DNA from: Actinomycetaceae bacterium MB13-C1-2
GTDB lineage: Bacteria > Actinomycetota > Actinomycetes > Actinomycetales > Actinomycetaceae
Direction: 5' to 3'
Length of the DNA: 64,000 nucleotides
Assembly: GCA_035621235.1 (NCBI GenBank)
Contig: CP141731.1
Coordinates: 1,674,001-1,738,000, forward strand
The stretch's first letter is position 1. Every line of letters begins with the position of its first letter. The notes below the pieces were generated by a model. It worked only from the letters and a program-made list of their open reading frames with translations, searched no databases and was not told where the DNA came from. This document shows, piece by piece, positions 1 through 8,478 of this stretch. The translations under genes were made by a program, and so were the position numbers.

Positions 1-2
1 AA

Positions 3-848
3 TCAGACCATCAGTCTTGCTGGGGCCCTGCACCTGCAGACAACCTTCGAGTTGGTTCTGGCTCCGTGAGTCCGGCATGGTTGATCGGCCATGATGGTGC
101 ACCGACGCCATTGTCTATGAATACCGTCAGCGGTCTGACTTGTGGAGCTGTAATTCAGGCGGTGGTCAGGGACAGCCTCGGGCGGATAACCCAACTCGGA
201 TCTCCCGCTCGGATTTTTTCGGCGACGCAGCGGAGGGCGATTGCATTGCGTGACGGCGGGTGCGTGATCCCTGGTTGCACGGTTCCAGCATCGTGGTGCG
301 AGGTACACCACGTAATGCCTCATGCGTTCGGTGGGCCGACGCACACGGACAATGGAGTGCTTCTGTGCCGCTTTCACCACTCGACGATTGATAGCAATGG
401 GTGGGAAATCAAGATGAACCACGGAGTTCCATTGGTCCGGCCGCCGAACTGGTTGAAGAGTCTGTATCCAGATGATCCACGGCGAGAATGGATGAATCAA
501 GTACTGGCCGATCAGGCTATACGAATCCGGGAGAAACTTGAGGCTCGAAAGAAACAGCGCGTCCGGAATAATGGGGTTGGTCCTGGGTCTGGTGGCTCGG
601 GTTTCGTTAACCGGAACGTTGTAGACACCGATCTTGTTCACGGCATTGCTGATATTGCCGTTGTGGAGGCGCGCGGCCCTGCCGTTGTAGACACGCTGTC
701 TATTCGCCCCGACGTTGTTGCCGCCCACTTCAGTGATGCTGACTGCGTAACCAGTGGTGATGTCGGTGCGGGCGTTGTTGACTCTGGTATTGCCGATGCT
801 GACTTTCTCAACAGCGGCGATGAGAACTTGAGTCTGGTCGCCGCGTGA
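3..848 (+). CDS. HNH endonuclease of the DUF222 type, 5' end outside window
   Basis: The frame is open from the window edge, so the N-terminal part (normally a DUF222 domain) is missing; an internal GTG at 66 is not believed to be the true start. The HNH core is clear: residues reading CVIPGCTVPA, then CEVHHVMPHAFGGPT and LLCRFHHS, the usual Cys-His metal-site and nuclease arrangement of actinobacterial DUF222-HNH proteins. These proteins are common, often multi-copy, and of unknown biological role. The last ~75 codons are an unusual Val/Asp-rich tail with loosely repeated VVD, DADF and SGD elements and no recognisable domain. The gene is followed directly by 60-bp tandem repeats. Confidence 0.8.
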   Translation, partial: SDHQSCWGPAPADNLRVGSGSVSPAWLIGHDGAPTPLSMNTVSGLTCGAVIQAVVRDSLGRITQLGSPARIFSATQRRAIALRDGGCVIPGCTVPASWCEVHHVMPHAFGGPTHTDNGVLLCRFHHSTIDSNGWEIKMNHGVPLVRPPNWLKSLYPDDPRREWMNQVLADQAIRIREKLEARKKQRVRNNGVGPGSGGSGFVNRNVVDTDLVHGIADIAVVEARGPAVVDTLSIRPDVVAAHFSDADCVTSGDVGAGVVDSGIADADFLNSGDENLSLVAA

Positions 849-860
849 TCGAAAGACCGT

Positions 861-1100
861 TGATAGCTCCGCACAAGTGGCTGGCACGCGGGATCTGCCC
901 CATCTCTATCTCTGATCTAGGGATGGCTCCGCATGTGTGGTGGACACTTCGGATCGGGCCCGTCCTTGTCTCTGATCTAGTTGGATCTTCTCATGGGCGG
1001 TGAACACGTCCTCACCGAGTAGCTCAATAAGACGGCCACACCGGATATCCGCATGGGCGGTGAGCATGTGGTTCCAGACGCTGAGGGACCGTGACGAGGA
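861..1100 (+). repeat. Degenerate tandem repeat, four 60-bp units
   Basis: Four units begin at 861, 921, 981 and 1041 with an exact 60-bp period. The best conserved part of each is a block of the form TCCGCATG-GGYGGTGRRCAC about 8 bases into the unit; units 1 and 2 also share the ending TCTCTGATCTAG. Sixty bases is 20 codons, and open frames cross the repeat on both strands, so it may be a decayed coding repeat. The rest of 849-1263 shows no gene. Confidence 0.7.
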
Positions 1101-1263
1101 AGGTATCAACGTGTACTTGCCCGTGTGGCAGATTGCGTACCGAGACTGCGCAGATCACGAAAGCTATATGGGCCCCTGACTGACACTCTGCGGGTTCTAC
1201 TGTCCCCTCCTTTCACCGTTATGCTCGATCTCAGAGTTTTCCGCACCTACCCGAGAGTTCATC

Positions 1264-4200
1264 ATGCATGACACGTCCGCCATTAGCCTCGGCCGCATTG
1301 ATCGCTTCGTTCGCGAATGGATTGCTCCCGCAGTGGTTCGGGAGACCGAGCCCCTTAGCTTCACATTCTGGGAGGCCCCCGACGAGCCGGTGCACTTTGA
1401 CGAGGCTATGACAGGTCAGTTTATTCCTGGCGAGCTTGGCATGCCCTGGGGCAAACCATGGGGAACAACCTGGTTTCACCTAGAGGGACGGGTTCCGCAG
1501 TCCTGGCCCCTTCCCGGCACCCGCGCCGAACTGCTCATCGACCTCGGGTGGATCGCGGCGCAGGCAGGCTTCCAGGCTGAGGCTGCGGCGTGGAGCCCAC
1601 ACGGAGACCTAATCAAAGGAATCTCGCCGCGGAATCATTTCGTTCCCCTCGCCCCAGTGACCGAAGAGGGCAAGGTCGATCTCTATGTTGAGGGTGCATC
1701 AAACCCCGATGTGCCCGGCGGCGCATGGACTCACCCCACCAAAATGGGGGACAAGGCAACTGCGGGTGATCAGAAGATTTATTCCGTCCGTCAGCTTGAC
1801 GTTGCCCTAATTGACACTGAGGCCGAGGCCCTCGTTGCTGATGCCTTCACACTTCGTAGCCTGGCTGATGTTCTACCTGAGAACTCGCCCCGTCGCGCCG
1901 AGATCATCGTCGCTCTAGAGAACATGTGCGATGCCATCAACCCCGACGATGTTCACGGAACCGCCATCGCAGGACGCGCTCAGCTTGCCGATGCATTAGC
2001 TCGACCGGCAGGAGCTTCGGTGCACGAGGCTTACGCCGTCGGCCACGCCCACATCGACTCTGCCTGGCTTTGGCCGACACGCGAAACCGAACGTAAGGTC
2101 GGGCGCACGGTTGGCAATGTTCTGGCTCTAATGGATGAACTGGATGACTTCAAGTACGCTTTTTCCTCCGCTCAGCAGTACAAGTGGATAAAGGAGAAGT
2201 ACCCATCCCTCTATGAACGCCTCGGGCAGCGCGTCGCCGAGGGTCGCATTGTTCCAGTCGGCGGAATGTGGGTTGAGTCGGATACCAACATGCCTGGAGG
2301 TGAGGCCCTTGCCCGCCAGTTCGTCGCCGGCAAATCCTTCTTCAGGCAGGAGTTCAACCTTGATCCCGCGTCGGTGTGGCTCCCCGACTCATTCGGTTAC
2401 ACGGGTTTCTTGCCGCAGATTGCCCGCCAGGCAGGTATGCGTGACATGCTGACGCAGAAGCTCACCTGGAATGACACTGACATCATGCCCCACTCAACGT
2501 TCTGGTGGGAGGGCATAGACGGCTCCCGCGTCTTCACCCACTTCCCACCGGTCGCAACCTATAACTCGGTTTTGGACTCGCCCGAGATTGAGAAGGCTTC
2601 GCGTGATTTCAACGATAAGGGACTGGCCAACAAGTCCCTCGTCCCCTTCGGCTACGGAGATGGTGGTGGCGGCCCCACTCGCGAGATGGTGTTCCAGGGT
2701 CGCAGACTTGCCAATCTTGACGGCTCACCGAAGGTTCGCATGAGTGATCCGAACGAGTTTTTCGACGACGCCCTCACCCAGTATGGCGAGCATGCTCCCA
2801 CCTGGATCGGCGAGATGTACCTTGAGTATCATCGGGGCACCTACACCTCACAGCACCGTACCAAGCGTGGCAACCGCCGGAGCGAGAATCTGCTTTACGA
2901 GGCGGAACTCTGGGCCAGCGCGGCCACTATTCGCACCGGCGCAGAGTACCCGTATGAGGCGCTGTCGCGAATCTGGGAAGATGTCCTTTTGATGCAGTTC
3001 CATGACATCCTTCCAGGTTCATCGATCGCCTGGGTCCACCGCCAAGCAGAAGAACAGTACGAGGAAATCGAAGCAGAACTCCAGGAGCTCATCGAAACGA
3101 GCCTGAGTAATCTGGTGGCCGGAGGGGGAGTAAAGAGCGAGCTTGTTGCCAACGCATCTCCTCGCCCCCGAAAGGGTGTCCCCGCATTTGGGATTGGCAC
3201 CACCGAGACCGAGTCGCCTGCGACTCTGACCGTGGTGGAGAATGAATGGATACTTAAGAATCCCGCCGTGAAGATCACCGTTGACAGGCAGGGTCTGGTC
3301 ACCTCCATATATGACGTCGCGGAGAAGCGCGAGGTTATCCCTGCCGGTGAGGCAGGGAACCTGCTCCAGTTGTTCCGCGATATCCCCAATAATTGGGAGG
3401 CCTGGGACATCGAGCAGCACTACAAGCGGGTCGCAACCGATCTTAGGGATGTGGACCAGATTGACAGGGTCGAGAGCCCAGACGGAGGACCTGTTCTGCG
3501 CATCCGTCGGTCGTTTTCAAACTCGACGATTGAACAGACGGTGTGGCTAGCTCCGGGCACCGACGCAACTTTACATATTCGCACTGAGGTGGACTGGCAT
3601 GAGAAGCAGAAGTTACTCAAGCTCGCCTTCCCACTGGATTTGGTGACGGAGACTTCTGAGTCCGAGATGCAGTTCGGTTTTGTGCGTCGCCCGACCCACG
3701 ACAACACCTCATGGGACGCAGCGAAGTTCGAGACTGTGGCACACCGCTGGCTCCGCGCCGCAGAATCGGACTACGGCGTCGTCCTGTCCAACGACTGTAC
3801 CTATGGTCACGATGTCACGCGAACGAGAACCAGTTCCGGCGCTGGCACTCTAGTACGCGTCTCGTTGTTGCGTGCTCCTTTGTTCCCGGATCCGGTGGCT
3901 GATCAGGGCAGGCATATCTTCCACCACGCACTCTCCGTCGGTGCCACGGTCCGTGATGCCTATGATCGAGGCTACGAACTGAATCTGCCGCTCCGCCGAG
4001 TGGAGGCATCGAACGAAGCGGAGAAAAACCTCCTCCCGCTTGTGAATGTCGTTGGTGGTGTGGATGTTGCGACGGTCAAGCTGGCAGAGGACCGTAGCGG
4101 CGATGTGATCTTGCGTCTGTTCGAGCCGCGTGGCAATCGTGCCCGTGCTGAGCTGGATTTTGACTTCCCAAATAGGGGAGTCGAGGTTGTCGGTCTGCTG

Positions 4201-4317
4201 GAACAGTCGGGTCTCCATCAAGAGTTCTTGAATCCGGCGGCACTTGATGCTTCCAACGGAACCATCAAAGTGACGCTGAAGCCATTTGAACTGCTAACCC
4301 TGAGAGTGAAGCGCTAG
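1264..4317 (+). CDS. Alpha-mannosidase, glycoside hydrolase family 38
   Basis: This 1017-residue protein should hydrolyse terminal alpha-mannosides of oligosaccharides or glycans in the cytoplasm; there is no signal peptide. The GH38 catalytic domain begins near residue 255 with the zinc-site motif GHAHIDSAWLW, continues with the nucleophile Asp in WLPDSFGYTG (about 375), and has the second metal-site His in QFHDILPGSS (about 580). The C-terminal half matches the mid and beta-sandwich domains of family 38. Length fits bacterial family members. The ATG at 1264 has only a weak ribosome site (CGAGAG). It is transcribed alone; no binding-protein genes are adjacent, and it lacks the LacI palindrome seen in the island at 39-56 kb. 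A role on mannan or lipoarabinomannan mannose is only speculation. Confidence 0.9.
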   Translation: MHDTSAISLGRIDRFVREWIAPAVVRETEPLSFTFWEAPDEPVHFDEAMTGQFIPGELGMPWGKPWGTTWFHLEGRVPQSWPLPGTRAELLIDLGWIAAQAGFQAEAAAWSPHGDLIKGISPRNHFVPLAPVTEEGKVDLYVEGASNPDVPGGAWTHPTKMGDKATAGDQKIYSVRQLDVALIDTEAEALVADAFTLRSLADVLPENSPRRAEIIVALENMCDAINPDDVHGTAIAGRAQLADALARPAGASVHEAYAVGHAHIDSAWLWPTRETERKVGRTVGNVLALMDELDDFKYAFSSAQQYKWIKEKYPSLYERLGQRVAEGRIVPVGGMWVESDTNMPGGEALARQFVAGKSFFRQEFNLDPASVWLPDSFGYTGFLPQIARQAGMRDMLTQKLTWNDTDIMPHSTFWWEGIDGSRVFTHFPPVATYNSVLDSPEIEKASRDFNDKGLANKSLVPFGYGDGGGGPTREMVFQGRRLANLDGSPKVRMSDPNEFFDDALTQYGEHAPTWIGEMYLEYHRGTYTSQHRTKRGNRRSENLLYEAELWASAATIRTGAEYPYEALSRIWEDVLLMQFHDILPGSSIAWVHRQAEEQYEEIEAELQELIETSLSNLVAGGGVKSELVANASPRPRKGVPAFGIGTTETESPATLTVVENEWILKNPAVKITVDRQGLVTSIYDVAEKREVIPAGEAGNLLQLFRDIPNNWEAWDIEQHYKRVATDLRDVDQIDRVESPDGGPVLRIRRSFSNSTIEQTVWLAPGTDATLHIRTEVDWHEKQKLLKLAFPLDLVTETSESEMQFGFVRRPTHDNTSWDAAKFETVAHRWLRAAESDYGVVLSNDCTYGHDVTRTRTSSGAGTLVRVSLLRAPLFPDPVADQGRHIFHHALSVGATVRDAYDRGYELNLPLRRVEASNEAEKNLLPLVNVVGGVDVATVKLAEDRSGDVILRLFEPRGNRARAELDFDFPNRGVEVVGLLEQSGLHQEFLNPAALDASNGTIKVTLKPFELLTLRVKR

Positions 4318-4464
4318 CGGTAGGAAGAACTGGAGCAAGCCGTGAGCCTGCTGCGGGCGGCAACACGGACGTGGGGCTCTTGTGCAGAGCAACTGTTATC
4401 GCAAAGTTGGGCGACGACACCGGGTGACCCAACGGCCGGTTCCTCAGAGCGAACAGACGAAAGT

Positions 4465-5226
4465 TCAGCTATAGGCTGCCGCGAGGATGCTGTCCTTGGC
4501 AACCTCGTAACCGACGGCGGAAGGGTGGAATCCGTCGGAAGCCCAGAAGGCAGGTGGGAGAGGTATATGGGTGACATCGGCAAAAGGAATTCCTCGCTCG
4601 GCGCAGATCGCGACACTTGCCTCGGTCTGTGCGTTGACCTGTTGCTCTAGCGCGTTACGGAGAGTACGCGGCAAGACCGGACTCCTATGCGGTTGGCCCG
4701 AACTACATACCCAGACTCGGTCGCACAGTCCCTGAGCTTCATCAAGAGCTCCCTGCAGGTCATCGGCCCATTCGGCAATACTTCTTCTGGCCATGACATC
4801 GTTGGATCCCGCACAGACAAACAGGATGTCAGGGGTTGAATCTATCTCGGGTAGGAAGCGGTATCTGACTCGTTTCATAGTGGCACCCAACTGCGCGTGA
4901 GTCTCCCAGCTGACTCGTTTTCCCTCTTTCTCTGCTACTCCTACCGCAAGTCTAGGGGTGAGAGAATCCGCTTGGTCCTCGACTCCACATCCGGCGATTA
5001 TCGAGTCGCCGACCGCGACGAGTCGGAGCTCATCACGGCCCTCACCGACCATGCCCGAACGTTCGCCGGGAGGCTCCGCAGCGAGTTTGACGGTCTTTGA
5101 AGCCCATGCGGCCTGAGCCAATACGACCATTCTCTGAGCACCATTCACGGCAAAAAATGATACTTGGTCCGTGAAGACGATGGGGGAGCGTCTCGGACTA
5201 CTCTTGGAAGCACCCGAAAGCGGCAT
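4465..5226 (-). CDS. SGNH/GDSL-family hydrolase
   Basis: Probable esterase or lipase-like hydrolase of the SGNH fold. The block I Ser lies in VAVGDSIIAG, the block III Asn in CAGSNDVMAR, and the block V Asp/His in SDGFHPSA near the C-terminus, so all four signature residues are present. No clear signal peptide is seen. The start is uncertain: the ATG at 5226 lies only 25 bases from the divergent ABC gene and lacks a good ribosome site; an internal ATG at 5130 would give a protein closer to the family's usual N-terminus. Substrate unknown. Confidence 0.8.
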   Translation of the reverse strand: MPLSGASKSSPRRSPIVFTDQVSFFAVNGAQRMVVLAQAAWASKTVKLAAEPPGERSGMVGEGRDELRLVAVGDSIIAGCGVEDQADSLTPRLAVGVAEKEGKRVSWETHAQLGATMKRVRYRFLPEIDSTPDILFVCAGSNDVMARRSIAEWADDLQGALDEAQGLCDRVWVCSSGQPHRSPVLPRTLRNALEQQVNAQTEASVAICAERGIPFADVTHIPLPPAFWASDGFHPSAVGYEVAKDSILAAAYS

Positions 5227-5251
5227 TGATTCCGGATGAAGAGGCCCGTTG

Positions 5252-6244
5252 ATGAGCAGCGAAAACCAATCCGAGACTGAGGTTGCTTCGGCGAGCTATG
5301 ACTTAGTAATCGATATACGTGCACTTACGAAGTTTTACGGCCGGACGCGGGCGCTTAACAAGCTTGATCTACAGGTTCGACGCGGCGAAGTACTTGGGTT
5401 CCTTGGCCCTAACGGCGCGGGCAAGTCCACGACGATGCGGGTACTTCTTGGAATGCTACGTGCAAATGGTGGCAGTGCGCGTGTTCTCGGACAGGATCCC
5501 TGGAAGGATGTCGTTTCACTTCATCGGCGCCTGGCGTACGTTCCCGGCGACGTTTCCCTGTGGCCCGGAATGACCGGAGGAGAGGCCATCGACCTGTTAG
5601 GACATCTGCGGGGCGGACTTGACGAGCGACGCCGGAGTGACCTAATCGAGCGTTTTGAACTTGACCCAACCAAGAAAGGACGGCAGTACTCAAAGGGCAA
5701 CCGACAGAAGGTCGCGATTATCGCTGCTCTCTCTTCTAGGGTTGAGCTGTTGTTACTCGACGAGCCGACGTCGGGTCTTGATCCCCTCATGGCGAGCGTC
5801 TTCCAGGACGTAATTCGAGAAGAGAAGGCCGAGGGAACCTCCGTTCTGCTTAGTAGTCACATCCTTTCGGAAGCAGAGGCGCTCGCAGATCGACTGAGCA
5901 TAATTCGGGACGGATCTGTCGTGGAGACTGGAAACCTCGATCAACTCCGATCTGGGACTAAGTCGCGGATTCAAGCCGATCTGGCCACGAATCCGCCCCG
6001 GACTGTTCTGGTTGAGCTTTCGAACGTTGATGTCCAAACGATCACCGCTGCGCCGAGACACGAATCCAGGATTCGCCTCACGGCCAAGGTTGACTCAAAT
6101 AGGGTCGGTGAAGTGGTTGCGGCACTTGTTCCATGCGGGGTTTTGTCCCTAACAGTCGAGCCGCCCTCACTTGAGTCACTGTTTCTCGATGTCTACGAGG
6201 GAGTGGATCACCGGACCGCAGAGGACGAGGATCACGCCGCATGA
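5252..6244 (+). CDS. ABC-2 type transporter ATP-binding protein
   Basis: ATPase subunit of an exporter of the drug/polyketide or lipid class. Walker A is GPNGAGKST (about residue 50), the signature region reads YSKGNRQKVAIIAAL, Walker B is LLLLDEPTSGLDP, followed by the SSHILSEAEAL switch region. A C-terminal ~90-residue extension typical of this exporter subgroup follows. The ATG at 5252 is preferred over a TTG at 5249. The stop overlaps the start of the permease gene (ATGA), so the two are translationally coupled. Confidence 0.9.
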   Translation: MSSENQSETEVASASYDLVIDIRALTKFYGRTRALNKLDLQVRRGEVLGFLGPNGAGKSTTMRVLLGMLRANGGSARVLGQDPWKDVVSLHRRLAYVPGDVSLWPGMTGGEAIDLLGHLRGGLDERRRSDLIERFELDPTKKGRQYSKGNRQKVAIIAALSSRVELLLLDEPTSGLDPLMASVFQDVIREEKAEGTSVLLSSHILSEAEALADRLSIIRDGSVVETGNLDQLRSGTKSRIQADLATNPPRTVLVELSNVDVQTITAAPRHESRIRLTAKVDSNRVGEVVAALVPCGVLSLTVEPPSLESLFLDVYEGVDHRTAEDEDHAA

Positions 6245-7833
6245 GCGGGCTTCTCACCGGTACTTTGCCGTATCTGCGAAGCACTCTGCGCCAGAACAGA
6301 TTGGCGCTCATGGCATGGTCAGTAGTCGGGGTCGCGCTCTCCGCCTCGGCGGTCGCCGGTTTCGATGTTCTAGTGTCCGGCCCCGAAGACGTGGCATCGA
6401 TTGAGGGTGTGCTTGCGGCAAACCCCGCTATCGGACTGATCCTCGGTCCAGTCGGAGACCTTTCGACCGCAGATGGTTTGAGCGCATGGAGAAACCTAGC
6501 CCTCGGAGGCCTTCTGGTTGGAATCGGCGTGATTCTTCTGGTGACCAAGGCATCGCGGGGACAGGAGGATTCAGGACAGGCTGAGCTCTTCGCCTCGGGT
6601 GTTCTTGGACGGGGAGCACGCCTGACGACAGCCTGTTTGCTGGGTGGAATCGGTTCGGTTCTGGTCGGGCTCGCCTCGGGTCTAGCCGGAGTAGCTACGG
6701 GTGGTAGCTGGAAAACCCAAATGTTGATCGGCGCGACGTTCACGGTTACGGGTTGGATGGCCACCGGTCTCGCGGCCGTTAGCGCACAACTCGGGTCAGA
6801 CCGGCGAAGTGCGAGCACAATCGCTGTGGCGACATTAACTGCGCTCTATGCGCTCAGAGGTTTCAGCTATTCCCTAGTCCTCCCGGAATGGACTTTGTGG
6901 GCCAACCCGCTTGGTTGGATGAGTGAAGTCAATGCTGGTACGTCAGAAGAGCGGTGGTGGCCGCTGCTGCTCGGCATCGCGCTAACCCTGTTTCTACTGA
7001 TTGTTGCTTCGTTGTTGCAGTCTCAGCGCGACTTCGGAGTGGGGATACTTCCACAGCGATCCGGTAGAGCCCGCGGTCGCATTCGCACAGTTTGGGGTTT
7101 GGCCGCGCGTCTCAATCGAAGCACAGTGATTGCGTGGTCGGCTGCGTTCACAGTAATTGGAGTCGTTTTCGGTTACTTCGTCACCGAGGTTCAAGACTCA
7201 TTTTCAGATAACCCGATGATCCAAGCTTTGCTTGGATCGGGCACTGTGAGCGCTGATGATCTCTCGGGTGGAGTCATAACCATGGTGCTCACCATGGTGG
7301 GAATCATCTCGACGGTTGTTGGCGTCCAGATCATCCTCAACTTGAGGTCCGAGGAACTCGAACGTCGCGTTGATCCTGTACTGGGGGCCGCGGTGTCTCG
7401 CCCGCGATTATTTGGTGCTTCTGTCTTGCTTGCTCTTAGCTCAAGCGCGCTGGGAATGTTACTGTCTGCGGGCGTTGTCTCAGCCTTTGTTCAGGGTTCC
7501 GATATCGGCCATTCAGCGGGGGAGGTGTTAATTCAGATGCTCGCGGTGATCCCTGCATCATGGATCGTACTGGCGGTCGCTACGGCACTTGTTGGGGTTC
7601 TGCCCAGGGCTAGCGTTCTTGCCTGGGTTGTCATCGTCGTGTCGGTATTCCTGACGCTGTTCGGTGCGTTGTTTGATCTACCGGAAGCAATGGTTGCTCT
7701 AAACCCGTTCCATCACGTCCCGTCAATCTTTATGGCCGACGCATCATGGACCGGGATTGCCGTGCTTATTGGCATTAGCCTCATTTTGATCATCGTCGGT
7801 TTCGTTGGCTACCGTCGTCGTGACCTGGCGTGA
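6241..7833 (+). CDS. ABC-2 exporter permease
   Basis: This is a 530-residue integral membrane protein with about twelve hydrophobic segments in two halves, as in fused ABC-2 permeases annotated as polyketide-antibiotic exporters. It starts within the stop codon of the ATPase gene, so the pair forms one transporter. The two halves are similar in layout, each opening with a hydrophobic segment after an Arg-rich stretch. Substrate cannot be read from sequence. Transcription probably ends at the small hairpin near 7918. Confidence 0.85.
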   Translation: MSGLLTGTLPYLRSTLRQNRLALMAWSVVGVALSASAVAGFDVLVSGPEDVASIEGVLAANPAIGLILGPVGDLSTADGLSAWRNLALGGLLVGIGVILLVTKASRGQEDSGQAELFASGVLGRGARLTTACLLGGIGSVLVGLASGLAGVATGGSWKTQMLIGATFTVTGWMATGLAAVSAQLGSDRRSASTIAVATLTALYALRGFSYSLVLPEWTLWANPLGWMSEVNAGTSEERWWPLLLGIALTLFLLIVASLLQSQRDFGVGILPQRSGRARGRIRTVWGLAARLNRSTVIAWSAAFTVIGVVFGYFVTEVQDSFSDNPMIQALLGSGTVSADDLSGGVITMVLTMVGIISTVVGVQIILNLRSEELERRVDPVLGAAVSRPRLFGASVLLALSSSALGMLLSAGVVSAFVQGSDIGHSAGEVLIQMLAVIPASWIVLAVATALVGVLPRASVLAWVVIVVSVFLTLFGALFDLPEAMVALNPFHHVPSIFMADASWTGIAVLIGISLILIIVGFVGYRRRDLA

Positions 7834-7917
7834 ACAGATTTACGTCGCTTTGGCGGCATCAGGTCAACTTGCAGCTGTCAGTTAAGACAGAACGGTCGGA
7901 GGATGGGAGACTCGCGC

Positions 7918-7940
7918 CGGACCGGTGTCCGCCTATTTTT
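7918..7940 (+). terminator. Possible intrinsic terminator after the ABC-2 operon
   Basis: A short hairpin CGGAC-CGGT-GTCCG is followed by CCTATTTTT, a U-rich run. The stem is only 5 bp, so this is tentative. Confidence 0.4.
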
Positions 7941-8285
7941 CTAGTCTGTTTCGGAGAAAAGCTTTTCTGCGCGTAGAACGGCTTGCCTTGCGGGTCCGGT
8001 CGCTTCGATGGCAATGCGTAGCCCCATCTTTGCCATTGTGTTCATCATCGGCGCCCCAGCATGGTTGATTACCACGGCCTCGACACTGTGTTCGCGAAGA
8101 AACCGTACGATTCGACCGTGGTGAGTACCGTGCTCGCCCTGATCATGAAGGGCATCCCAGCCGACGTCGAACACTTCCCAAGCGGTGATTGCCCCTTCCT
8201 CGACCTTTGCGAGTGCAACGTTCTTGGCTTTGCCCCAACGAGGGTCAACTTCTTCGTCTGCGGTGACGGGAACTGCAATGATCAT
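7941..8285 (-). CDS. NifX/NifB-type FeMo-cofactor domain protein
   Basis: The 114-residue protein is almost entirely one dinitrogenase iron-molybdenum cofactor (Nitro_FeMo-Co) domain. It opens with MIIAVPVTADEEVDPRWGKA, has the central HG and later VVINHAGAPMMNTMAK, matching the ribonuclease-H-like fold that binds iron-sulfur or FeMo precursors. No nitrogenase genes are in the window; stand-alone copies occur in many non-fixing bacteria, where function is unknown. It is transcribed divergently from the flavoprotein gene across a 193-base gap. Confidence 0.8.
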   Translation of the reverse strand: MIIAVPVTADEEVDPRWGKAKNVALAKVEEGAITAWEVFDVGWDALHDQGEHGTHHGRIVRFLREHSVEAVVINHAGAPMMNTMAKMGLRIAIEATGPARQAVLRAEKLFSETD

Positions 8286-8478
8286 TTCTCAACAATACCT
8301 TCACAGTAAGGGCTCACCGCGGTTGACGAGCTTCAGACTGTTGGTGTTGCGGTGCTGCACCCACGGACTTCAGCAGGTAGCCAAAACCTCGCTTTCCTCA
8401 CGTGATTTTCTGTATCCTGATGCGGACAAGGATGTCCTGTTCGGTGTTGCAGTGCACTAGAGAGGGAGGTAGCGACAA

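Noticed and set aside
3-887. Long minus-strand open frame opposite the HNH gene
   Set aside because: It is antisense to a clear HNH nuclease and shows no domain; openness follows from the base pattern of the opposite strand.
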